Assembly (NCBI RefSeq): GCF_901709675.1
Contig: NC_051088.1
Span: forward strand, 11,423,193-11,487,192
Direction: 5' to 3'
DNA length: 64,000 nt
DNA from: Syngnathus acus
Lineage: Eukaryota; Chordata; Actinopteri; Syngnathiformes; Syngnathidae
The notes under the pieces are model-generated. The model saw only the letters and a program-made list of their open reading frames with translations. It was not told the origin of the DNA and did not search any database. A program made the position numbers and the translations under genes. Every line of letters starts with the position of its first letter. Position 1 is the stretch's first letter. This document shows positions 1-11,460 of this stretch, one piece after another.

Positions 1-3000
1 GAGAGAAACAATAACGCTGCTGCGGCGGCGGCAGCGGGTCGGCTTTTATGGGGCTTACTCATGGGTATCGGAAACAGCACTTAAGTGTAGTTCTGACACC
101 GGGCGGGAAACCGAGGTGAGCTGCTGGGCGTATTCCACATGCAGGTAGATGGAACGCATTGGGGGTAGTGGAACACCTCACATGACATTCGACACAAACA
201 GTAGAGTTTCATGGGCTCAGTTGATAGAACCCGTAACGTCGATTTAGAAGTCAAAAGTGTGGATTGTGTCAAATCCTTCAACAAGCATAAAGGCCACAAT
301 ATAAATATGGTCAGTTGGGGCTAAATTAAGTGATTGTAAGCCTGGATGCCGAAAACACATTTATTGTATTTGTGCACAGCACATCTGATGCTTCAATGTG
401 TGTGAGTGACCTCAGGTGGTGATGATGATGACGGTGATAATAATGATGATCTTTCCGAGGATCACAGGTGTACTAAAAATGCTAACAAGGACGTTCAATG
501 GATAAACTGTAATTTGACCCCCCCCTCCCCACAACATCTGCGATGCCGCAAAAAAATCTTAAGACTGAAACCTACCACTCGCTGTTGTGTCAATGTTCCT
601 CTCTGAGTGCTTAAGCTAAATGCTGCTAGATCTATATGAACTCATCTACTTGGGTCAATTTTGGTGCTAAATTACAATGTCCAAATGTAGGAAAGTATTT
701 TACTATCAGAAGCGCGACACTAAATCACTTCCAAAAGAATATAAAGTCATGCAACATTGTGCTGGGCTATAAGATCAGCACTCTGACAACAAAGATAAGC
801 GGCCCAAAAGCTTAATGGTCCAACAGTCACTTGCTGTATATGAGTCTTTTGAATTCCCCAAACCGAATCTCCTGATGGCTTCTGGGCATCATGAAACATG
901 ACACATCATCCATTATTCTGTACGTGTGCCCTGCTATCTCAGCTCGCTCCATATGGCCTCTGTTGTCTCCAGACACCCAAATCCCTTTCCTGAGGCCAGG
1001 GGCTGTTTTGTGGGAACCACTACATCGCTCCTCTTCCTCAGAGGAGCGCCGGCTGACGATGATGAGCTATCACAGCCGGAGCCCAGATTCCGCCTCGATA
1101 TACTGACAGGATGTGCAACAATCGACTCGACTGGCTTTTCTTGGCCCAATTGCTAATTCATGCAAGTTGACAATCTGGAGGCAACAATTAGGAGTGATAA
1201 AAGCGGCGCTTTGACGATCACAAGAGTTGAGAGGAAGAAGACAGAACATTTCCTTGGCCTTCAAAACGTGTACGTACCTCAGCTGAAACCTCGCACAAGG
1301 GGATACTACGAACGCCAGCATGAAAAGCCATTTGTCTGTGGAACGGTGCATTCCGATGGGTCCAAACTCAAAAGTGACCAAAGTGACTTGAGAAGGACCT
1401 CAGGTGCTACATTCCCTTGTGATGAAATTGTTTTCGCTCTGGAAACGCAGACGGCTGTTATATGCCATCACACTTGATGAGTTACTGTTTCTTAAAAGTG
1501 TGGTCATCAAATTGATGCTATGCCCTAATTACATACTTGCTCCATCCACTTAAGATAAATGTGCTCTCCCTCAAATTGATGCCTGTTTTTCTGTCAGGAA
1601 ATGTGCAATTATTAGAGTTTATTGACACTATTATCCACTCACAAAGACAAAATAGTTCAACTGCTGAGCTGATTTGAACTCTGCTGCTAGCCAAAACAGC
1701 AGCACTCACCAAGGCACAATAGGGGAATTGATTTCTTTGAATGTTCCAGTTGACTTTGACGTGACCAGTATGTGATGCTATTGAAAGTGACATTATATTT
1801 TGTCTCCTTTTGCTTTTGATATAAATTGTAATATAGCAGTATTTCAAACATGTGTTAGTACAAATAAAGGCTTCCTTCCCATCTGAAGTTCAGTAACTAA
1901 ACAGCCACTATTTGCAGAAATACACTATTTAAGGTTTATGATTATGATGATTGTGAAAGGAGGGCCTGTCATGCTGTCTTTGTGTCGGGTCTTAAGATGG
2001 AGGTAAACATCTGGCATGGCACAATCTGTTTCCTGATGTTCTAGTACTTCTGCAAATAAACCCAGGGCGAAATTCAGAATATCTTTGGCTGCTTATAGTA
2101 GAATCAATCATTTAAAATAAAAATAACTAAATAAAACATACCCTGGCGGACTCTGAGACGGAGAGTCGGCGGACGGATGTCATAAGCTTTTGTCGACTTG
2201 CGACGAGCGCCGCGTGTTTGCGCAGTGCGGGGGAATATGAGGGTGATGCTAAGTGAAATGCTCATTTTGCGTTCGTGATTACCGAGGCCCATGGGCAATA
2301 TGCACTAATGTGAGCTAATGCAATAGATTACACAGTGCTGGCCCAGGGGAGCAGACAGCAAACAGATGTGGTCTACTCAAAGGAGAGGAAGGGGGTGGGG
2401 GTCAAGAAAAAAAAAAAAAAGCCCAAACTTGAAAGTATTCACTGTGCTGAAATTGTCCACAGTCTTTTGTTGTTTACACGATGCTCAGCCTTGATGGAAT
2501 CTGTTGTTCTGTTCAGCAGTGCTTTGTTTTTTTGGGGGGGGCTCTGATATACAGTACATTACGTATATTTTTAATTAAGAAAGAAGTTTGCACCATGTTT
2601 TGTTAAAAAACTCGAAGCTATAATACATTAGAAAAACGAGACCAAAAGTGCGATTGACAAGATGTCAATCATTCGCAATTGAAGGCACACTTTTTACATG
2701 GGCTTCAAGAGCTAGCTGAAACAATGGTGGAATATGTACCTTGAGTTAACAAGGGTGAGGCTACCCCTAACCCTGCCAAAATTTGAATGGGCAGCAAAAT
2801 GTTATCAGACGTATGTCAATCAAAAATACCTACCATCCGCAACCCCCCCAAACAACAACAACAAAAAGGAACGGGGCGAAATATTGACGATACATTTTCT
2901 AATTTTCTGTCCGCACACCAAGACTGCCTAATACAGACCAGGAGTTACCACTTTTTAAGATAACCATCAGATCTATGGAAGCTGATTTCTTCCAAGTGAG

Positions 3001-4983
3001 TGCTTGAGTTACATTTGAGGAAAACATAATGGCTAACTTGCTACCCTGTTTGATTAAAAATTGCAATTACCTTGTAGTTTGCTTCCATTTCATTTAATTT
3101 TCTAGCTAATAGTCAATTACAATGATCAATTGTAATGACAGCCAACGCCATTTTGCATACGGAGATCGATGTCTCATTTGTTCAAATCATATCTAAAAAG
3201 CACAATGACAAAAATATCTGCGATAATTCACAACTCTAAACTTTACTGTATTTGACTGCAAATCGATTGTAAATGCATTCTTAAAATCTGCAATTAATGT
3301 AATTGTGTTGTGACGGACTATCAAGGTATCTATACTGCATCCATGCGGAAACGCCAGTAAAGTCAGTTTACAAAAGATTCATCCAGAGGTGGGGCTGGCC
3401 AAGTCTAGCCACCACGTAGTTCCACCCCTGGTTTACAGTATCTTCATAAATGTAAATTACGGCCAGCATTTTTTGTCATGAAACATTTTGTCATCCAACA
3501 TTTTTTCGATAGTAGACCTTTCGCTCAGTCAAAGTACGGTCGCATGCGGCTGAAATCATCATTCAAGCCATTTTGCTTGTATTGTCAATCGCCCTGACGT
3601 GACTGCACCGGTCGTACCAAAAGTGTGACGTCATGGGGAAACATCCGATAGTCTGACAGGTATCGTTTTAAGCCGAATAATCAACATTGGATGACTTAAC
3701 TCTTTAGGAGGGACTACGACAGAGACGTCTTTGTCATAGGGACAATCAGTTTGTATTATTGTAAACAAAATAAAATCAATTATTAAAAAAAAAAAAAAAC
3801 TGGACAACGTTGTTCTTCACGGAGTTGGCCTGCAGGCCCATGGAATTTTATACAGAACTGTACTTAGTAAATATTGCCCTCTAGCGGCAGATTTCTACGG
3901 CCACTGTTGAGTTCAATAAAATACCCCAACCCTAAATGTCAAGTCTGTGCAGGTGATGCACTCATTGTACTGTATTGTATATAGGGAGGATTTCATCACG
4001 TTATCAAAAAAATGTTTCATTACGATTAAACATGCAGATAGATCGATAGAGATAAAGATAAGAGACATAAGTTTAAAAAAAAGAGCCTGTATTTTGATTT
4101 TAAGAAGTTATTATATGTGGTTGTGTCAATGGCAGTCCTGACTGTATGGTCACTATAACCAATGACACAGCAATAACTGACATGCATCTCTTTGCCTCTC
4201 ATATTTTTATTCAAACATGTTATACAAATCTCAAACAATATATTTCATTCAATTACACAAGTTGTGAAAGAAAAAACAATAACTTAATCTCAATTCATGG
4301 TGGCAGATCAGATTGTAAATCTGACTTGCCTGAGATATTTTATTCACATTGACAAATTGATTCTGATAGTATGTCGTTGTTAAGGCTGAGTGTTCATTTT
4401 TGCAGCCCTGAGAACCCAGTCGCTTTTAAAGATATCAAGGCAGGATGAACAAATAATATATGAAATTAAATACTTTCAAAAATGTGCAAGACTTGAAAAA
4501 CTGAAACTGTGCCGTGGAACAACAACGTACAGCACTATTAATAACCACAAAATCTGAGGACCATTTGACGAACAGTACCACCCAAACTGTGCAGACCACC
4601 AGGGGGGCTTGATGTACCATGTAATTCTACTCCAAGCAAACGTTTGACAAAAGGAACACACTGCTCAGTGCTTGAGGAGAGGGGCTTTGCTGGTGAACAT
4701 ATAGCAGCAACAATATTTGGTACATCAAACGCTCCCCGGATATTATTTTATGTGCTAAAAAGATGCACAAATGCTATGTGGTAAACTCTGATCAATATTA
4801 GTGTGGCTCAAAAAGGAATCTCCTGGGACACTTTTTTTTCAGCCCTAAAAAACAACAACAAAACATCCAACAGTCCTGAAAATAAGGTAGCAGCAAATGA
4901 TTCTGATTTCACATTCTCAAAAGGACCCGATTGTGTCAGATGTGCAGAAAGATTGCATAAGTCCTTTAGCGTGCGTTGACCTT
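1..4983. other. intergenic region, no gene recognised
   Basis: No exon that I can recognise. Open frames at 891-1477 and near 2104-2298 lack splice signals and family resemblance. A GC-richer patch lies at about 2150-2240. The right part, from about 4206 or 4339 to 4983, is probably the 3' UTR of the minus-strand znf217 gene, because reverse-strand AATAAA signals (TTTATT on the plus strand) occur at 4206-4211 and 4339-4344. In the human map the gene on this side of ZNF217 is TSHZ2; nothing like it is seen here. Confidence 0.5.
3874..3887. promoter_or_regulatory. CTCF-like motif
   Basis: TTGCCCTCTAGCGG resembles the reverse complement of the CTCF core (CCACnAGGnGGCAG type). This is a motif match by eye only and could occur by chance. 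Confidence 0.2.
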
Positions 4984-7900
4984 TTATGTTGTCTTATCGG
5001 AGGTCCCATGGTGTTGATTTGGGATGGGTGCTGGGGGCTCTCTCCTGGGCAGGATGGGTACAGTGGGGAAGTGCTGGAACAGCACACTCCTGCCTCCTGA
5101 GGAAGATATTTGCCATGTTATATCCACAACATGTGACCAAAACCCAGTTCCCGTTAGCCCACCCCAGAGCAGCTAAACAACGTACCTGCTCTTGGATGAG
5201 CCAGCTCCATGTGGCTTGGGTTCCCCAGGATGCCGCGGTAAAGAGATGCCAGGGTGTTGGGAGTGCAGGCACGCAGGAGATTGTTCCAGTCGGCATCCAA
5301 ACCTTGTCCGAAGGCCGTGCTCTTGATCGGAGCCAAGATGTCCGCAGGTGCACGCGGGGCTTGCGGCAAAGCTTTAACAACACTCCCTTGGACACGCAGA
5401 TTGGTTCGTCCATTACCCGGTGGTGGTCCTTTGAAACCCACGTCCGCACCCCCTGCAGGTTTCATTTGCTTTAATCTCTTGCTGGGCGGCTCACCAATCT
5501 GGGGCAGGCTCCCGAACTGGCTGGGCAGGAACAGGTGAGCGGCATCAGACTGCCACATGGCCGCACTTCTCTCAGGGAAACTCCTCTCGGCGGCCGCCAC
5601 TTTGGTGAAGGTGTTTGGCTGCTCGGAGTGGTACGCGCCCGCCGGCCTGGTTTTCCTCGCCTGCTCGGTTAAGCGAGCAGACTCCCGGTCAGACTGCGAC
5701 GCCCGGTTGTGCCCGAAGCGGTTTCTCTGGTGCGGACCGGCGTAAGGAGGTGCACGGATCAGCTTGGGAGGCGTCGTTTCTTTGGGTTTTGTCGGTGGAG
5801 AGGCTGGGGGTGGGGACTTGGTTCGGCGAGGATGGCGCCTGTCAATCATAGCGAGCGGGCTGACGTCTTTTCCTTGGAGCGCAGGTGGGCAGCCTGTGAG
5901 GCGCTTCTGCTTGCCCAAAGTATTCTTTCCTGCACCACCACATTTATCTTTGTGAGTCAGCCTTTTGTGCATACTCAGGACCTCCGGGTAGATGGTTTTA
6001 TATGTGCAGAATGAACACACAGAAGGAATTAATGCATTTCTGGGTTGTCTGCTGGCGGGGACGGAAAGAGACACTTTTAAGGACAGATTTAATGGGGCCT
6101 CACACTTGTCGTCTTTTATCTCCTCCTTTTCCACCTTCAGATTAACAGCTACAGGGCACTTTATGGTCACGTTCTCAGTTCCGTTGAAAGCTGCATCAGC
6201 AATTACTTTTTCGTGCTCGTTCTGCACAGCCACGTTGTGGAGCTCGTCGACAAGGCTTTGCAATTTATCCAGCGGTTCTCCCTTGGCCTCAGGAAACCAA
6301 AGTTTGGATCGTTTCACTGCTGAACTTGCTTTCCTCTCACTTGGTGAGGGCACGGGAATAACGGGTTTGCTTGGGATCTCCACATAAGGTTTGTCCTTGT
6401 GGCGTCGTTCCAGGTGATATTTCAGCGATGTCCTCTGGGCGGCAGCATAGTCACAGTAAATGCACCTGTAGGGTTTTTCACCTGACACAAAAGGAAGGGA
6501 GGTAACAAGAATGAACGGAGCACTTCTATAAATGTACAGAGAGCTTTTACAGCGCCTTTTCTTGTAATTGTAGTTGACTTCCCCTTTAAGATCGAAACCA
6601 GAAATTGAAGTTATTTTCATTTAAAGTGGTACCTACATCCCTGTAGCGGATAGTAAGTCAAATAAGAAAGAAAAAAAGTCAATTTTCACTTCAGCGTCCC
6701 TTACTCAATATCAAACTTTAGGTTGAAAAAATGGTTTTGGTTTTAATATCTTACCAGCAAAAGTTGTTGACTTATAATTTCATACTTGGTTGAGTGTTAA
6801 AAATGTTAAAAGTACTCAAAATGTTTACGGTTTATTGATGGTGAATTTTTGTCCGTGAAACAGGTGATTTCCTCCGAGAAAACATTTCACATTTCAATTG
6901 TATCCATTCAAGTGGGATGAATGTACCTGTGTGAGTTCTGAGGTGCACTGTTAGGTAATAGCTTGAGCGAAATGATTTGCCACAGTAGCTGCAGTGTTTC
7001 GATCGCTCTTTCGATTGGTAGAGGCCATCCTCGCCTTAAACAAGAGAACACAGGAACAGAAATCAACAGTGCTCAAAGACCTCAGATCTCCAAATAGACA
7101 GAAACAAAAAGGCCCAGGTACATGGGAGAAATGCAGCAAAGATAAGGCAGCAATATTTTGACAGTTGTTCTGGTCTTTAAATGAAGGTGTGATCAACTAA
7201 AATGAAAAAGATGGATAAATACCTGCGTCAAAGCCTTCCTCAGTCCCGCCCTCGACGTAGGCTGCTGAACCTGCTCTGGCCCACGTTCCGTCAGTGGCCA
7301 AGGTGGGGCTCTCCCCTCCGCCTCCCTCACGCTTGTGTACCCTGGAGTGAAGTACTAACTGGTGGTAGGTCTTGAAGCTTCGCTGGCATTCCTCACAAGT
7401 GGTGGGCCTCTCAGTCTCTTTGTTCTTTTGCATCAGGGATCTCCGCGGTGGTAGTCGCGGTTCTAGGTTCGCTGCCACGGCCTGCTGCTGCTGCTGCTGC
7501 TGCTGCTGCGATCTGAGCTCTCTGCCTAGAACCACTTTGGTAGTTTTGTCTCCATCAGACCCGGAAGCGCTCATCTGTTCCTTATCAGAGCTGCAGTCCT
7601 CATTGTCTGTGCTGGCCTCCGGGCCCATCTCTTTCGTTGTAATAGGACCAACTGCAATCTTACCTCTTGTGGCCAATTGCCAGGCCTGAAATGTGTTATA
7701 GGGATCCAGCTGAGGAATCCATTTTGACGTTCTTTCGGGTCGCAAAGACTTGCCTGCGGGACGAGGCTTGAGATTGAGGCTGTGAAAAAAACTCTGTTGG
7801 GTCAGAGGTTCAGTCCCAGTGCCGTCAGAGTGTTCATCTTTGGCAGGCCCCACGTCTCGGTTGTGTACTTTACTATGTTCTACCAAGCTGCTGTGGTCTG

Positions 7901-8534
7901 GAAAGAAAAACCCGCAAACCATGCACATTTTGTAGGCGGTGACCACAGGCGCTGACGCAGGCTCTTGAACCACGCCGTTGACAGTGACAGGGCCCTCCTG
8001 GTCTTGCAGGGCCTTGCTCTTGGTCCCGGACTTCCCGTGCATCTTCATGTGGTTTTTGAGGAACCAGGGCTCTCTGAACCGCCGTCCACACACATTACAG
8101 CAATAGGTGAAGTAGTCCTTGTGCTTCCTCAGGTGGGTCTCCAGCTCGCTGGCATCTTGCGACACCAGGCCACACACGATACAGGTGTGGACTTCCTCTT
8201 TGTCCGGCGCCAGGCTGCCTGGTTTGGTCCGGGGTCTCTGCCCCGGGATCCGAAATTCCGCTTCAATTCTGAGCACGGCCGGCTCAAAGAATGTGGTGGG
8301 GTGCTGGGTGAGAACGTGTTGCCCCACCTCATCTTGGTGAGTGAACGTCTTGTCGCAGAACATGCAAGATGGCGAATCGTTCGCTCCGCATTGTGCCACG
8401 GTCTTTGAGAGGTAGGTGGCGTGAGGAGTCATGCTTGAGCCAGATCCCGGGATGCTGGCGCTGTTGCTAGTCAAGCTGTCTTGGGTGAGTCCCTCCGGGC
8501 TCTCCACAAACGGCAGCAGAGACTGAGTTGGCAT
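4984..8534 (-). CDS. znf217: zinc finger protein 217 (transcriptional repressor)
   Basis: Four coding exons in transcript order: 8534-7223, 7034-6927, 6481-5186 and 5096-4984. They sum to 2829 nt in one frame, 942 residues (human about 1048). The start is MPTQSLL, shared with human ZNF217. C2H2 fingers are visible at about residues 57-78, 118-138, 146-166, 204-224, 380-400, 452-472, 480-502 and 629-650. Other matches are [31 protein letters not shown], the CtBP-type motif PLNLS (about 603-607) and [11 protein letters not shown] (about 670-680). The short last exon ends in DKTT-stop, matching the human NDKKT-stop. ZNF217 is a nuclear DNA-binding repressor working with CtBP and LSD1/CoREST; that role is family knowledge. 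A nine-glutamine run (343-351) interrupts the middle. Splice sites and the final exon are inferred from phase and consensus. Confidence 0.95.
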
Positions 8535-8574
8535 TGTGGGATGGAGCAACAATGCATTAAAGATGGCTGGGAAT
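8535..8574 (-). other. znf217: znf217 5' UTR part of coding exon 1
   Basis: The acceptor TTTATGCTTGCAG on the minus strand places the exon start at 8574, 40 nt before the ATG. The open frame continues upstream across this acceptor, but the splice site and the human homology favour the MPTQ start. Confidence 0.6.
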
Positions 8575-10934
8575 CTGCAAGCATAAAGAACAGAGTCTCC
8601 TGAGGCTTTGCTCAAAGATGAAGAATAATTACCACGCAATGTCGGGAAACAGGAAATGTAGCTTTATAGCAATCGGGTTCAAACAAAACTGATTGTGTCC
8701 AATTTGAGGCCACTTGGATAACATGGATTTGAAATTTGGTATGCGTTATTTATGCTAATGACAAAAAATGATGCTTGAGGGGTTTTTTTCGCCAAAATAT
8801 GACTAAAACCAGACTAAGATTTGGTTTACATTTAACTAAACAAACACATTAAAAAACAATGGCCAGGCTTGGATGAAAGCGCACAATATCGATTTGCTCA
8901 ATTCCTCCACTCGTTGATCGTAATTTAACTTTAATGTGCCAGTTTGGCCCAAAGGTGGAGTAACTGGACCAGCCAGTTATAGTGTAAGCATTGTAAACAC
9001 AATACTTACTGTAACAATGAAACGTGTTATTCTCACACATGCTTTTGTATGTGTACATACACACTTTTTTTTTTTTTTTAGAAATTTACCGTGGAACTTC
9101 TGCAGTCATCATTGACTTGTGACCAGAATTTCTTGAAGAAACTGAAACTCACACTAAACTTGGGAGTCTTTTGCACTTTTTCTTTGCTTTTGTGGCTTCT
9201 TTGTGGCAGCTTTAACAGAGTGAAGAGAAGAGCATAAGAGGGAAAAGAATTTGAACATAAAGTTTGAGGAAGTTAACAGGCTCATTTTTTCATAGCACCT
9301 AGACACCAGTGTCATCATACAGTATAGCTCATCCTTTATTAAGTTTCTTTTCTTCTTTTTATTCAAGGTGGTTAGCATCATTTGTGTGAATTGGTTCAAA
9401 AATATAGTGTTATCATAAATATATATAAGATGTATGTAAACATGTTTAATTACTACAGGTGAATTTGTTATAAGTACACTTCATTGATAAAATATTCAGT
9501 ACACGTATGTATAAGGCTTTTGTTTGTTTTTGCATATATATATAGCATGTATATTTGAAATAGTTTACAAGCCATGCTTATACTGGTGTTAATAGGAGCT
9601 CACTTTATTTTGTTTGTTTTATTTTGTTTGTTTTGTAAACAGAATGCCAATTCCAGTGACATCATCTAACCTAAACCTGCAAATTATAATTCTATTATCA
9701 ATTTTCCATGCCCACTCAAATGAGTGAAATTACCACCCATTAGTGCACAGCTTTTGCAAACTAACATTTCACAAAACAGGGGATTCCGCTTTGTTTTTAT
9801 GTTGTAATGTGGTCCGAACCAATCAAATTAGATAGTTGATCAGAAACTGTGGGTGTAGAACATACTATACTAGTTGAGCCCCTTTCCATAAATAAAAAAT
9901 ATAATCTGAACCGCTTATCCTCATAAGGGTCATGGAAAATTAAATAATTTTTTTTTTTTTAAATACACAAGCGCATTTTTAATTCCTGCTAGTCCGCAGA
10001 CCACGTTCGAGTTCACTACAATTCTGGAGTGTGGAAATTAAATGGCAGGCTTCTTGTTTGGGCCATGGCAACAAACCTCTACAAAATGTAGCAGGAATCA
10101 GTTCTGTATTGTTATATCTGAGCCTGCGAGCTGTGTTTGATTGATTTTGTGATTAAAAATGACCGCCAGTAGTAGGAAGCAACAAAGCACAAATGAGTTA
10201 CCGTCGTAATCAATGCAGATTTTTCAGGTATGCAAACTTTACTTGAGTATTGCATTTCTTTTTCTGACGGCTTTGTACATTTACTCTCAACATTTGAAAA
10301 CTGATCAGTATTTACTACTCCTTTGTCAAAAAAGTGTTGTTACTTTTTTTCGCATTTCAATGGCAATTGACTGTCCTGGAGAGCTTGATTGATTGATGGT
10401 CGGTTTGATTGATTGACCCAAATCTTCAGGAGTTAGCAGATGAAAGGACAGGGTGTCCGTGTATTTTGTTCAGTTGTCATCATTGGCTTTATGTATGTAG
10501 GTTTATAAAAGGGAAATCTTGTATGTGCATGTTGTTGTTTTTTTAATTCAGAATTGGCATTGTTTATAATAGAACAGTAAAGATTCAGTTGTATTTTTGT
10601 GCTTAATTACATTTCAGAGTGTACGTTCTTGTTTAAGAACCAGAAATACTTTTACCAGTCTTTTTTGTAGACAAGCATCTGTACTTTTTCTACCTAAGTG
10701 GAGATATTGAATATGAGCCACTTCTGATGACTGCTGGGTGGGGGTCATGTAAAAACTTACAAAGTAATGCAGAGTCTTGGATGGTTCTTCAAAATCACTT
10801 ACCCAGTGATGTTTCAATTAAGGTATGACGTCACCAATTTGAAGCAAAACCCGTTGAAAAGCTCCACGAGGTTAGACAAGCGCACATAATTCACATTACC
10901 GTATTCATTCACATCATGCGCTTCACAATAAACA

Positions 10935-10952
10935 CCCCCCCCCCCCCCCCCC
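10935..10952. repeat. poly-C tract
   Basis: Uninterrupted run of 18 C on the plus strand. Confidence 0.95.
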
Positions 10953-11025
10953 ACAAGCAGGAGCGAACAAATTCGTATTGTTCCTTCTTCTTATTGCACG
11001 TCCAAGGTGAACAACACTGCTACTG

Positions 11026-11026
<1 letters not shown>

Positions 11027-11059
<33 letters not shown>
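11027..11059. repeat. (CA)n microsatellite
   Basis: Perfect CA dinucleotide repeat of about 16 units. Confidence 0.95.
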
Positions 11060-11061
<2 letters not shown>

Positions 11062-11294
11062 TAGTGTGCGCACTTCACTTTATAGCCATCTTCTTCAATG
11101 AGAAGCTGCCCTAGATGTCTTCATTGTTACGTTTTATTCGGTATTCGAGTCCCGAGAATAAACGTTTGTTAAGAAACGTCCTATTACGTTTCTATTATCT
11201 ACCTCTGGTGTGCAACACGCTGTAATGTTTCCTGAATCCAATGCATCTCACATACATTACAAAAGACAAACTTTTTTGCAGTACGTGTACTTAC

Positions 11295-11460
11295 TTTGGG
11301 CGTATCTGTGGTGCGTTCAGGCTCCAAACAACGACTTAACAAGTTGTCTTTTTTAAGAAGGAAGAAACAATAACCGAAGCACTCTCCTCTCCCGTTTCCG
11401 GTTTAATAGCACCGAGTTCTTTAGTTTTTGTTGAGGTTTTTTTTACCTTTGTCGAGGGGT
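11295..11460 (-). other. znf217: possible znf217 non-coding first exon and promoter region
   Basis: On the minus strand CCCAAA is followed by the strong donor GTAAGTA at 11294-11288. Sequence upstream (11300-11660) is richer in CpG than its surroundings, as expected for a promoter. The transcription start cannot be read from the sequence, so the right edge is nominal. Confidence 0.35.

Larger units (their letters stand above)
8575..11294 (-). other. probable first intron of znf217
   Basis: AT-rich non-coding sequence without recognisable exons. It holds a fragment of the SINE 3' region at about 9898-9935 (ctgaaccgcttatcctc) and a poly-C run at 10935-10952. The assignment as an intron depends on the non-coding exon proposed at 11295. 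Confidence 0.45.

Noticed and set aside
891-1477. Overlapping open frames on both strands near the left end, up to about 105 codons.
   Set aside because: No family resemblance, no consistent codon bias, no flanking splice sites or promoter signs.
4986-5745. Plus-strand open frames across the znf217 last exons.
   Set aside because: They are antisense shadows of real coding sequence on the minus strand.
7372-8408. Plus-strand open frames of up to 147 codons.
   Set aside because: Antisense to the main znf217 exon, with no homology of their own.
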